This document shows, in pieces, positions 16,004 through 24,314 of a stretch of DNA of 64,000 nucleotides. Made by a program: the position numbers and the translations under genes. Below the pieces are notes generated by a model. The model saw only the letters and a list, made by a program, of their open reading frames with translations. It was not told the origin of the DNA and made no database searches. Origin of the DNA: Bdellovibrio sp. (GTDB taxonomy: Bacteria; Bdellovibrionota; Bacteriovoracia; Bacteriovoracales; Bacteriovoracaceae); the NCBI GenBank assembly GCA_022729855.1, contig DZBG01000001.1, positions 1 through 64,000 of the forward strand, in the 5' to 3' direction. The first letter of the stretch is position 1, and each line of letters opens with the position of its first letter.

Positions 16004-16145
16004 AAAAAAGCTCCTTAAGCTTTGACAACATTCTAGCTACGTTTCGGTCAGGTAATGAAAAAGCTTTAGGGAAAAATAAACAAGGTCCAGAAAGGAAGAA
16101 AAATGCCTAGTTTTTAAGGGGTTAGAGGCAGGGTAAGATAAAAGG

Positions 16146-17096
16146 ATGAAAAAGTTAATTAATTTTCTGATAGTCCAATCACGGCTAGTTTTTCGAAGTG
16201 AGGATTCTAAGTTTCTCCTGTTCACAGGGATTAAGATTACGACTATCTCCTTATTTACTTTTTTTTGCTCTTTCTATTTTTTACTCCAAGTTCTTAGACT
16301 TAATTTTGTTTTCTTTGAGGCCAAAGGGTATCCCAAATTAGAAGTTTTAGAGCAGGCGTGGTTTGATTCTGTTATTGGAGAGTCACTAGAGAATCTCATC
16401 TATATATTCTTCTTTCATGTCTTTTTGTTTTTTATTGGTATCTATGTAGGACATATTATTTTGCGTCCTTTTAGGGCCATCGGTGACTACTGCAAAGAAG
16501 TGTTAGAGAATCCAAACGCAGTCTATAAGGTAGATGATTTTTCGACTTATAAACTACTGACACATTTTTCAGAGTTTTTCTTTGAGTACTTGCGAGAATC
16601 TCGTAAGAGAGGAGTCATTCTCGCCAATAGTATTCCTCCTCAATATAATGGGATTCACAAGCCCGTTTACGACAAAGTTTTTATCTTTCATTTTGTTTTT
16701 CTTCTTCTTATCGTGGGAATTTCATCAACAGTCTTTATTATTGAGACTATCAATTCGATTTACGGGAGTATGATTGAGCTTGCTCTTAAAACATTGAAGT
16801 ATGATCCCTCTGTTTCAGATTTCTTTCTAAAACAAAATTTCATCTATGATCAAATTGTGTTTATTACGATTGGGATGACTATCTTCTTATATCTCGTTTT
16901 AGGTCTTCACCTTTACTCAAGTGTGTCTGGTGCCGCCTTTGGTATTTTTGCTACGATGCGCTCTTTTATGAAAGGGAACTACTTTAGTCGGGTACATCTT
17001 ATTGGTTACTCATATATCAGAGAACATACGAGAGTTTTAAATAAGTATCTCGACTATATTCAAAATAATTATGATAAAGAATCTCCAAAAGGTTGA
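16146..17096 (+). CDS. membrane protein with two TM-pair / HAMP-like modules
   Basis: A 316-aa protein with four membrane segments in two pairs (about residues 25-50, 83-106, 175-200 and 230-255). After each pair comes a helical stretch that reads like a HAMP linker: ILRPFRAIGDYCKEVLENP and, near the C-terminus, SVSGAAFGIFATMRSFMKGNYFSRVHL. No kinase, cyclase or methyl-accepting domain is attached. It could be a signalling partner lacking an output domain. I do not recognise a family. Not clearly in an operon; the DsbA-like gene follows after 64 nt. Confidence 0.65.
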   Translation: MKKLINFLIVQSRLVFRSEDSKFLLFTGIKITTISLFTFFCSFYFLLQVLRLNFVFFEAKGYPKLEVLEQAWFDSVIGESLENLIYIFFFHVFLFFIGIYVGHIILRPFRAIGDYCKEVLENPNAVYKVDDFSTYKLLTHFSEFFFEYLRESRKRGVILANSIPPQYNGIHKPVYDKVFIFHFVFLLLIVGISSTVFIIETINSIYGSMIELALKTLKYDPSVSDFFLKQNFIYDQIVFITIGMTIFLYLVLGLHLYSSVSGAAFGIFATMRSFMKGNYFSRVHLIGYSYIREHTRVLNKYLDYIQNNYDKESPKG

Positions 17097-17160
17097 AATC
17101 AAATCCATAGAACATTACCATTATGAGGACTAAAGTCTTTGCATTCAAAAGGGAATTAAA

Positions 17161-17937
17161 ATGAAACAAATGTTATTATTAGTAGCTGTGTTAGCACTCA
17201 CTGCTTGTACTTCGAAAGAAGACTTGAAGAAAGTGATGAAAGAAAATCCTGAAATTATCACGGAAGCAATCGAAGCGAATCCTGAAAAATTCATTGAAGC
17301 GCTTAACAATGCTGTTAAGAAAGCTCAAGAAGGTCAGGGAGCGAAGAGAGAAGAAGACGAGAAAAAACAACTTGAAGAATCTTTCAATAATCCACTTACG
17401 GCAGAAATTCGTTCTGATGAAAATTTCCGTGGACCTAAAGATGCTCCACTTACATTAGTTGAATATTCTGACTTTGAATGTCCATTCTGTTCTCGTGGTT
17501 TTGCTACTGTTCAAGAGCTTCTTGAAAAATACAAAGGGAAAATTCGTTTTGTTTATAAGCATCTTCCACTTAGCTTCCACCCACAAGCAATGATTACAGC
17601 TCAATACTATGAAGCTGTTCGCTTACAAAATGGAGAGAAAGCTTGGCAATTCCATGATGCTGTTTACAAAGATCAGCGTCGTCTTCAAAACGGAGAAAAA
17701 TTTCTTAAAGAAATTGCTTCTAAGTTAAAGCTTGATATGAAGAAACTTGCTAAAGATGTTAAGTCTCAAGCAGTAACTGAAAGAATTGAAGCTGATATGG
17801 CGGAAGCTGGAAAATTTGGTTTCCAAGGAACTCCAGGATTTCTTCTTAATGGTATCCCTGTAAAAGGAGCTTATCCTACAGCTCACTTTGATACTCTTAT
17901 CCAAGAACTTAAAACTCGCGGAAAAGTAAGTCTTTAA
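17161..17937 (+). CDS. DsbA-family thioredoxin-like lipoprotein
   Basis: A 258-aa lipoprotein (lipobox LTAC, Cys16) with a helical N-terminal segment of NPEIITEAIEANPEKFIEAL type. A DsbA/thioredoxin fold follows: APLTLVEYSDFECPFCSRGF with active-site Cys107-Pro-Phe-Cys110, HLPLSFHPQA, and the cis-Pro loop GTPGFLLNG. It would catalyse disulfide formation or exchange while anchored to a membrane in the periplasm. The many cysteine-containing secreted proteins around it are plausible clients. AAAGGG ribosome-binding site; terminator follows. Confidence 0.88.
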   Translation: MKQMLLLVAVLALTACTSKEDLKKVMKENPEIITEAIEANPEKFIEALNNAVKKAQEGQGAKREEDEKKQLEESFNNPLTAEIRSDENFRGPKDAPLTLVEYSDFECPFCSRGFATVQELLEKYKGKIRFVYKHLPLSFHPQAMITAQYYEAVRLQNGEKAWQFHDAVYKDQRRLQNGEKFLKEIASKLKLDMKKLAKDVKSQAVTERIEADMAEAGKFGFQGTPGFLLNGIPVKGAYPTAHFDTLIQELKTRGKVSL

Positions 17938-17962
17938 ATAGTTCTGACAATTTAAGTCCATT

Positions 17963-17989
17963 AAAGGCCCAGTGTTCTGGGCCTTTTTT
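17963..17989 (+). terminator. terminator of the DsbA-like gene
   Basis: GGCCCAG, TGTT, CTGGGCC, T6; preceded by AAA. Confidence 0.9.
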
Positions 17990-18072
17990 GTCACCAATAA
18001 CTCAATAAAAACTATCAATGCCAAAACTTCAACACCGAATCGGCAAATAATACCGCTCCAAGTTTGCTCACC

Positions 18073-18101
18073 TTGATCATTTTGCCTTCGGTTGCTATAA
18101 T
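18073..18101 (+). promoter_or_regulatory. promoter of the flagellar operon
   Basis: TTGATC, 17-nt spacer, TATAAT, with a leader of about 50 nt before fliL. A housekeeping-type promoter fits a gene set that itself encodes the flagellar sigma factor at its end. Confidence 0.6.
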
Positions 18102-18155
18102 TTTGACAGAGGATCATTCACTTGAAGATCCGCATTGCTTAGGAAGGGCAATTAC

Positions 18156-18704
18156 ATGGCAGACGAAAAAACAGCTACGGCCTCAGGTGTTTCAGTTTCT
18201 TCTGGGAAGAATCCACTTGTTACAATTCTTTTAGTTCTTAATATGGCCGCAATGGGGACTGTTGCATTCTTTCAATATAAATTCATGGAAATGGAAGCGA
18301 AGAGACCTGATCTGACGGCACTCTTAAAAGAGCAAAATTCTCCTTCAGTAGGAGCAGAAGCTGAGGGTGAACAGAAGTCACAAGAACAAGTCACTAAAGC
18401 TGATCAATTGCTTGTTTTAGATCCTTTTACGGTGAACCTTGCACAAGGTGATGGACCACGTCGCTACGTACGCTTAGATGCTGTTTTAAGACTTAGTAAT
18501 GATACTAAACTAGAAGAGATTGAAGCTCGTAAGCCACAAATTAGAGATACTATTATTAGTATCTTGAATACAAAAAGACCTGATGACCTTCTGAAGAAAG
18601 AAGGGAAAACATATTTGAAAGAAGAAATTAAAGCTTCGATCAATTCTTTTCTAGTTGATGGAAGAATTGAAGACGTTTTCTACACAAGTTTTCAAATCAA
18701 CTAA
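18156..18704 (+). CDS. fliL: flagellar basal body protein FliL
   Basis: Single-pass inner-membrane protein that supports stator function at the basal body. The 182 aa from this ATG (AGGAAGGG lies seven bases upstream, so a TTG further upstream was rejected) include a membrane segment (about residues 19-42, LVTILLVLNMAAMGTVAFFQY). A Gln/Glu-rich linker follows, then the periplasmic FliL domain with LLVLDPFTVNLAQGDGPRRYVRLD and RDTIISILNTKRPDDL. First gene of the flagellar operon. Confidence 0.92.
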   Translation: MADEKTATASGVSVSSGKNPLVTILLVLNMAAMGTVAFFQYKFMEMEAKRPDLTALLKEQNSPSVGAEAEGEQKSQEQVTKADQLLVLDPFTVNLAQGDGPRRYVRLDAVLRLSNDTKLEEIEARKPQIRDTIISILNTKRPDDLLKKEGKTYLKEEIKASINSFLVDGRIEDVFYTSFQIN

Positions 18705-18752
18705 GAACATAGGATTTGTTCTTAAACAATTGATCCCAGGAGGGGAGAATCT

Positions 18753-19766
18753 ATGGCACAAGTACTGAGCCAAGATGAAGTAGATGCTCTTTTAAATGCA
18801 GTAAATGATGATGACTCTTCGTCTTCGTCAGCTAGTGCAGGTGGAGCAGATGATAATGATGACTTTGGGTCTGTTGAAGAAACAGACGCCAATATTCAGC
18901 CTTATGATCTCACCAACCAAGATCGAGTTATCCGCGGAAGAATGCCAATCCTTGAGATCATCTATGAGAGATTTATTCGCTCATTCAGGGTTTCTCTTTC
19001 TAACTCACTTAGAAAAATTTCAACTATTTCAATGATCTCAACAGATCTATTGAAGTTTGGTGAATTCGTAAACACACTCCCGATTCCATCGTGTATGTGT
19101 ATTATGAGATTTAATGAACTTCGTGGGCCTGCACTCTTAGTTTTTGAATCAAAACTTGCTTACGCTATTATCGATTCATACTTTGGTGGAACAGATCGTC
19201 CATTCACAAAAATCGAAGGAAAAGAATTTACATCGATTGAGCTTTCATTCATGAGACGAGTGATGGATATGGCCATCAGTGATTTGGAAGAAGCATGGGC
19301 TCCGGTTCACCGTATTGATGCTCAATATGTTCGTACAGAAATCAATCCTCAGTTCGTAGGTGTGGTTCCGCCATCTGACGTTATTATTACTACAACTTTT
19401 GAAGTTGAGTTTGAGTCTGCATCGGGAACAATCATGGTTGTTATCCCTTATTCAACAATCGAGCCGATCAAGCAAAAATTATCATCAAGCTACCAAACAG
19501 ATAACGATGTTGTAGATACACTTTGGACTCGTTCAATGACTGAACATGTTCAACATGCAGGAGCTACGGCCATCGTAAAACTTGGTGAAACAGAAATGAC
19601 CATTGGAGATCTTCTCTCACTTCAACCAGGAGATATTATTCCTCTTGGGCAAGAAGTTTCGGGAGAGTTAGATCTTGAGATTGAAGATGTAAAAAAACTG
19701 AAATGTTTAATTGGTATTTATAAAGGCAATCGTGCCGTTCAAGTGACTAGAAGAATTAAAGGATAA
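18753..19766 (+). CDS. fliM: flagellar motor switch protein FliM
   Basis: C-ring component that binds phosphorylated CheY and sets rotation direction. The N-terminal MAQVLSQDEVDALLNAV is the classic CheY-binding peptide. A Ser/Asp-rich linker follows, then the middle domain (RFIRSFRVSLSNSLRK, SYFGGTDRPF) and the C-terminal SpoA domain (ATAIVKLGETEMTIGDLLSL). The length of 337 aa is standard. AGGAGGGG precedes the ATG. Confidence 0.97.
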   Translation: MAQVLSQDEVDALLNAVNDDDSSSSSASAGGADDNDDFGSVEETDANIQPYDLTNQDRVIRGRMPILEIIYERFIRSFRVSLSNSLRKISTISMISTDLLKFGEFVNTLPIPSCMCIMRFNELRGPALLVFESKLAYAIIDSYFGGTDRPFTKIEGKEFTSIELSFMRRVMDMAISDLEEAWAPVHRIDAQYVRTEINPQFVGVVPPSDVIITTTFEVEFESASGTIMVVIPYSTIEPIKQKLSSSYQTDNDVVDTLWTRSMTEHVQHAGATAIVKLGETEMTIGDLLSLQPGDIIPLGQEVSGELDLEIEDVKKLKCLIGIYKGNRAVQVTRRIKG

Positions 19767-19770
19767 AATC

Positions 19771-20124
19771 ATGGCAGAAGAAATGAGCAGTGCTAATCAA
19801 GATGCAATTCGTGAACTTGCTGATCAGATCAAAGCAGGAGACGACGCTCTTAATAAGTTAAAGATTCAAAACTTTGATTTCATTCTAGATATTCCACTTA
19901 AAGTAAGTGTTGAGCTAGGACGTGCAAAAGTTGTGATTAAAGATCTTCTTCAATTAGGTCAGGGATCGGTACTGGAGCTGGATAAGCTTGCAGGGGAGCC
20001 ACTTGAGGTGCTTGTGAATGGCAAGCTGGTTGCAAGAGGTGAGGTAGTTGTTGTGAATGAGAAGTTTGGTATTCGCCTTACAGATATCATTTCACCACTT
20101 GAACGAATTGAATCACTCAAGTAA
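19771..20124 (+). CDS. fliN: flagellar motor switch protein FliN
   Basis: C-ring protein of 117 aa, made almost entirely of a SpoA domain: DIPLKVSVELGRAKVVIKDL, LGQGSVLELDKLAGEPLEV and VNGKLVARGEVVVVNEKFGIRLTDI. The short N-terminal helix is acidic. It starts four bases after fliM, so the two are probably translated together; both form the switch complex. Confidence 0.97.
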   Translation: MAEEMSSANQDAIRELADQIKAGDDALNKLKIQNFDFILDIPLKVSVELGRAKVVIKDLLQLGQGSVLELDKLAGEPLEVLVNGKLVARGEVVVVNEKFGIRLTDIISPLERIESLK

Positions 20125-20148
20125 GTCTTTGAAACGATGAGGAACTCT

Positions 20149-21339
20149 ATGAAAAATTTATTACTGATTGGATTAATGCTGACTTCACTTATGGCACAGG
20201 CCGGTGTCAAAGTGAGCTCACTAAAGTTGAAGTCATCTGGGACCAATGGTGCCGTTGTGGTTGGGCTTGATGGACGTTCATCAGAACAGCCGGATATGAA
20301 AATCAGTGATTCGGTGATTGAACTAACAATCCCTGGGGCAGAGAAGTTCACCGCTCTTAATAAGAAGCGTACTTTGAATAATCGTCTCGATACTGCTTTA
20401 TTTGCAGAGAATAAAAATGGGTCTGCAGTAATTAAGGTCATTCTTCCTTACTCACTTAAAGGACATACTGAAAGTGTGGCCTTGACTTGGAAAAACAATA
20501 ATATTGAAATCGTTTTCCCCAATGACAAATTAGTAGCGAAAGCTGTTGTTCCTCGTGAAACACCAAAAGCAAAGCCTGAGACAAAATCAGCTGCAACTCC
20601 TGTGGTCGCGACAGCGGCTGCCTCTAAAATCACGAAAGAAGTTCTTGATGAGGATTACTTAAATAAACTTGTTAAAGAACAGAATGGAATTAAAAAAGAA
20701 GCTGATCAAGCGGCAGCAACTGCTCCGGCAGCCGCGGCTCCTGCTGAAGATAAAATTCAGGCGAAACAATCATCCATCATTCGTAAAACTCATGTTCGCC
20801 AAGATGTTACTGGTGGAACAAATGGATTCTCATTTGCGGGATATGCTCTGAAATTTACGGTTTTTCTTGCGCTTGTTTTAGGTCTTTTCTACGGTGTGGT
20901 TCAAGTGATGAAGCGTGGAGTATTTAGCAGAGGGAAGCTTGGTTTTCTAACTAACTCTCAAATGATTGAAGTTTTAAGTACGACTTATATCGCGCCTAAG
21001 AGATCTTTGATGGTAGTGAAGGCACATAAACAAGTTTTTCTTGTTTCGAATTCTGAGACAGGACTTCAGTTTTTATCTGAAATCACTGACACTTCAGGCA
21101 TTATCAAAGAAACTGAAAAGCTGATGACTGGAACAAATTTTGATACTGATTTTGATGATTCAGATAAAATTGTCTTAGAGTCAAAAATTAAGCTAAAAGA
21201 AAATATCATGGAGTCTACTCCCATTAAAGATAATGGATCTCCTCTTGCGAGAGTGAGTGAGGCGACGAAAGATATTGTAAAGTTTTCAGATGAACTTAAG
21301 AAAAAAGCACGTAAACTAAAACCTCTAGAATTTAACTAG
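20149..21339 (+). CDS. fliO: flagellar export protein FliO, unusually long
   Basis: FliO helps assemble the FliP-FliQ-FliR export gate. This one is 396 aa from the chosen start; GAGGA lies before the second of two ATGs, and the signal peptide MKNLLLIGLMLTSLMAQAG follows. An extracytoplasmic beta-rich domain (about 20-125, VKVSSLKLKSSGTNG ... IELTIPGAEKF) reads like an AMIN domain. An Ala/Lys linker and the membrane segment (YALKFTVFLALVLGLFYGVVQVM) come next, then the FliO cytoplasmic domain (MIEVLSTTYIAPKRSLMVVKAHKQVFLV). A C-terminal extension of about 100 residues ends it. Most FliO proteins are 100-150 aa. Confidence 0.85.
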   Translation: MKNLLLIGLMLTSLMAQAGVKVSSLKLKSSGTNGAVVVGLDGRSSEQPDMKISDSVIELTIPGAEKFTALNKKRTLNNRLDTALFAENKNGSAVIKVILPYSLKGHTESVALTWKNNNIEIVFPNDKLVAKAVVPRETPKAKPETKSAATPVVATAAASKITKEVLDEDYLNKLVKEQNGIKKEADQAAATAPAAAAPAEDKIQAKQSSIIRKTHVRQDVTGGTNGFSFAGYALKFTVFLALVLGLFYGVVQVMKRGVFSRGKLGFLTNSQMIEVLSTTYIAPKRSLMVVKAHKQVFLVSNSETGLQFLSEITDTSGIIKETEKLMTGTNFDTDFDDSDKIVLESKIKLKENIMESTPIKDNGSPLARVSEATKDIVKFSDELKKKARKLKPLEFN

Positions 21340-21359
21340 TCGTAAGATAAAAGGCATCT

Positions 21360-22103
21360 ATGAATTGTTTAGGACGAACAATTCTTCTCGTGATCGCAAG
21401 TTTGATGAGTACATCAGCTTTCGCTCAAGCGACGAATCTTCCTGGCGTGAGTGTGAACTTCGGGCAAGGTGTAAACCTTGTGGATACAATTGAAGTTCTC
21501 CTTCTCTTTACAGTACTAACAATGGCCCCTGCCATTATTATTCTTTGTACTTCTTTTACTCGAATTGTTGTTGTTCTCTCATTTATGAGACAAGCACTTG
21601 GAACACAGAATATGCCACCGAATCAGCTTCTGATTGGGTTTGCACTTTTTTTATCAATGTTTGTGATGATGCCTACTGGGAAATCAATTTATGAGAATAC
21701 CATGAAGCCTTATATGGCCAAACAAATTGATGGAACCAAAGCTCTTGAGGGTCTTGAAAAAGATCTTCGTGGTTTTATGGAAAAGCATGTTCGTAAAGCT
21801 GATATTGGTATGTTTTATGATGTGACCAATACTGCGGCTCCTGCAGATATCAAAGCAGTACCTATTCATTATTTGATTCCATCTTTTATTATTTCAGAGC
21901 TAAAAACCGCCTTTCAGATTGGATTTTTGCTCTATATTCCTTTTATTGTTCTAGATATGGTTGTGGCCTCTGTTCTTATGGCCATGGGGATGATGATGCT
22001 TCCCCCGATGCTTGTTTCAATGCCCTTTAAGCTTTTACTTTTTGTACTAGTGGATGGTTGGCAGTTGGTAACAGGCGCCATTTTACGCTCGTTTAATGTG
22101 TAG
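21360..22103 (+). CDS. fliP: flagellar export gate protein FliP
   Basis: Core of the flagellar type III export gate. 247 aa with a cleavable signal peptide (SLMSTSAFA), then four membrane segments: VLLLFTVLTMAPAIIILCTSFTRIVVVLSF, the RQALGTQNMPPNQLLIGFALFL signature, PSFIISELKTAFQIGFLLYIPF, and VASVLMAMGMMMLPPMLVSMPFK. Length and motif order are those of canonical FliP. Confidence 0.97.
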   Translation: MNCLGRTILLVIASLMSTSAFAQATNLPGVSVNFGQGVNLVDTIEVLLLFTVLTMAPAIIILCTSFTRIVVVLSFMRQALGTQNMPPNQLLIGFALFLSMFVMMPTGKSIYENTMKPYMAKQIDGTKALEGLEKDLRGFMEKHVRKADIGMFYDVTNTAAPADIKAVPIHYLIPSFIISELKTAFQIGFLLYIPFIVLDMVVASVLMAMGMMMLPPMLVSMPFKLLLFVLVDGWQLVTGAILRSFNV

Positions 22104-22114
22104 GGGAGACTCCT

Positions 22115-22390
22115 ATGGAAAATGAATACGTTATCGAAATTACTCAGCAGGCAATGAAGATTACTTTAATGCTAGCGGCTCCTATGCTTATTGGAGCGCT
22201 TGTGGTGGGTGTGCTTGTTTCAATTTTTCAGGCCGTGACTCAGATTCAAGAGCAAACACTTTCTTTCATTCCAAAAATTCTTGTGATCGTTGCTGCTTTA
22301 GTTATTTTTAGCCCTTGGATGATGGAGACTATGACTTCTTATACAAGAGAGTTGTTCCTCAGTATCCCAGAGCTAGTTAGACGACAGTAG
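22115..22390 (+). CDS. fliQ: flagellar export gate protein FliQ
   Basis: 91-aa two-helix membrane protein of the export gate. TQQAMKITLMLAAPMLIGALVVGVLVSIFQAVTQIQEQTLSFIPKI is the family signature, followed by the second helix ending in PWMMETM. It starts 11 nt after fliP. Confidence 0.96.
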   Translation: MENEYVIEITQQAMKITLMLAAPMLIGALVVGVLVSIFQAVTQIQEQTLSFIPKILVIVAALVIFSPWMMETMTSYTRELFLSIPELVRRQ

Positions 22391-22395
22391 GATAA

Positions 22396-23178
22396 ATGAA
22401 TTTTGGTGTCGTTAATGAAATTCAATTTTTCGCCTTTTGGCTTTGCTTCTCACGCTGGGTAGCTGTTCTCTATCAATTACCGTTATTTGATAATGCTGTT
22501 GTTCCCCAAATTCTGAAAATTCTTATTAGTACGATACTTACTTTTGCTTTTTTCCCATTCGTAGAAGGCACACTAATTGCAGAGATTAAGGCAGTAGGTG
22601 TGGATCATATTTGGGCGCTGACGATGTTCCACACTATGACAGGGCTAATCCTTGGATTTTTGGTAAAAAGTATCATGAGTCTGTTCGTAGCCGCTGGTAG
22701 CATTTTGACCCAGCAGATCGGTTTTGCCTCAGTTAACTATTTTGACCCCACTCAAGCGCAGCAAGTGGGACCATTTGAAAAAATAGTTGAGTGGACTTTA
22801 CTGATATTAGTTCTCTCATCTGGGGCCTTGGTTCCAATGTTTAAGGGAGTTTTGATGTCTTTTCATACAATCAGTTTCTTAAATGCAGATAGATTATTCA
22901 AATCTCCAGAGTATTTTGTGCTATTCTTTAAGTCAGCGTTTAGCTCAGCCATCATTTTGGCCGCTCCGCTTATTTTTGCTAACTTACTGATGAATTTAGT
23001 CTTTGGAATTGTAGCTAGAACAATTCCTCAAATGAATGTTTTGATGGTGAGCTTTGTAGTAAATATTGGAATGGGTTTAATTCTTTTCATTGGAATTGCA
23101 GAAGAATTTTTCACCGTCAGCTACGAGCTATATATTGAAAAACTAGGTGTGTGGTTTCAATTTATCACACAACAATAA
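22396..23178 (+). CDS. fliR: flagellar export gate protein FliR
   Basis: 260-aa membrane protein completing the FliP5-Q4-R1 gate. It has about six hydrophobic segments, the GLILGFLVKSIMSLFVAAGSILTQQIGFASVNYFDP signature, and the IFANLLMNLVFGIVARTIPQMNVL segment typical of FliR. It starts five bases after the fliQ stop. Confidence 0.96.
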   Translation: MNFGVVNEIQFFAFWLCFSRWVAVLYQLPLFDNAVVPQILKILISTILTFAFFPFVEGTLIAEIKAVGVDHIWALTMFHTMTGLILGFLVKSIMSLFVAAGSILTQQIGFASVNYFDPTQAQQVGPFEKIVEWTLLILVLSSGALVPMFKGVLMSFHTISFLNADRLFKSPEYFVLFFKSAFSSAIILAAPLIFANLLMNLVFGIVARTIPQMNVLMVSFVVNIGMGLILFIGIAEEFFTVSYELYIEKLGVWFQFITQQ

Positions 23179-23201
23179 TCTAAAAGGATTTAAGGACCAG
23201 G

Positions 23202-24281
23202 ATGGCCGACGAATCTAACGACGACGAAAAAACCGAAGAACCCTCCCAGCATAAGATCGAGGAATCTCGTAAGAAGGGTGAAGTTGCTTCTTCTAAAGAG
23301 CTAAACAGCGTGCTGTTGCTCTCTGGTACTATCATGGTGCTTATCATGAGTAGTGTTTTTATCTATGAAACATTCAATGAATACCTTGATTGGATTTATG
23401 TCCAAGACTTCCAAAGAATTTATACCAAAGATAGTATCCAAGATTTTTTTGTTAAAACGGCTTGGATGTGTTTGAAGTGTGTGGCCCCATTATTTGGAAC
23501 CTCAATTGCCTTAGGTTTCATGTCTTCATTTGGACAAATTGGATTTTTATATTCTCCGGAGATTCTCAATCTTAATTGGGATCGTATTAATCCTATTAGT
23601 GGAATCGGACGTTTGTTTTCTAAGAAAGCTCTTGTTGATACGATCAAAGGTATCTTTAAAGTGAGTGTGGTGATTATTATCACTTACACAATTTTAAGAG
23701 ATCATATTGGATCATTCTTAGGATTTCTTCATACGGATGCAGCGGGGAGTTTGAGCTTTGGTAAATACCTGATGCTTAAACTTGGATTTTCAGTTCTATT
23801 AGGACTCGGGATTATCGCTCTGGCCGATTTAGCTTGGGAGAAGTGGAGTTACCATCAGAAAATGATGATGACTAAACAGGAAGCCAAAGAAGAGGCCAAA
23901 GAGCGTGATGGTAACCCTGAAGTAAAAAACAAAATTCGTCAGATACAACGTCAATTGGCCACAAAGAGAATGATGGATGATGTAAAAAAAGCTGACGTGA
24001 TTGTTACCAATCCAACCCATATTAGTGTAGCATTGAAGTATGACGGCGACAAAATGGTTGCCCCATCAGTGATGGCCAAGGGCTCAGATCATCTGGCCCT
24101 AAGAATTAGAGAATTAGCAAAGGAAAATAATATTCCTATTGTTGAAAATGTAATTCTTGCCAGAACACTTTATCAAACAGTGAAGGTGGGACATGGAGTT
24201 CCAAGAACACTGTATAAAGCAGTCGCTGAAGTTTTATCTTTCGTTTACAAACTTAAGAAAAAAGAAAAAGCACTGAAGTAA
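23202..24281 (+). CDS. flhB: flagellar export switch protein FlhB
   Basis: Membrane protein that switches export from rod/hook to filament substrates by self-cleavage. 359 aa: hydrophilic N-terminus with KTEEPSQHKIEESRKKGEV, four membrane segments, and a cytoplasmic domain with the self-cleavage NPTH at residues 270-273 (VIVTNPTHISVALKY). Standard length. Confidence 0.97.
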   Translation: MADESNDDEKTEEPSQHKIEESRKKGEVASSKELNSVLLLSGTIMVLIMSSVFIYETFNEYLDWIYVQDFQRIYTKDSIQDFFVKTAWMCLKCVAPLFGTSIALGFMSSFGQIGFLYSPEILNLNWDRINPISGIGRLFSKKALVDTIKGIFKVSVVIIITYTILRDHIGSFLGFLHTDAAGSLSFGKYLMLKLGFSVLLGLGIIALADLAWEKWSYHQKMMMTKQEAKEEAKERDGNPEVKNKIRQIQRQLATKRMMDDVKKADVIVTNPTHISVALKYDGDKMVAPSVMAKGSDHLALRIRELAKENNIPIVENVILARTLYQTVKVGHGVPRTLYKAVAEVLSFVYKLKKKEKALK

Positions 24282-24314
24282 ATTTTAAAACCCTAGGACG
24301 GGGAGAAGCAAACC

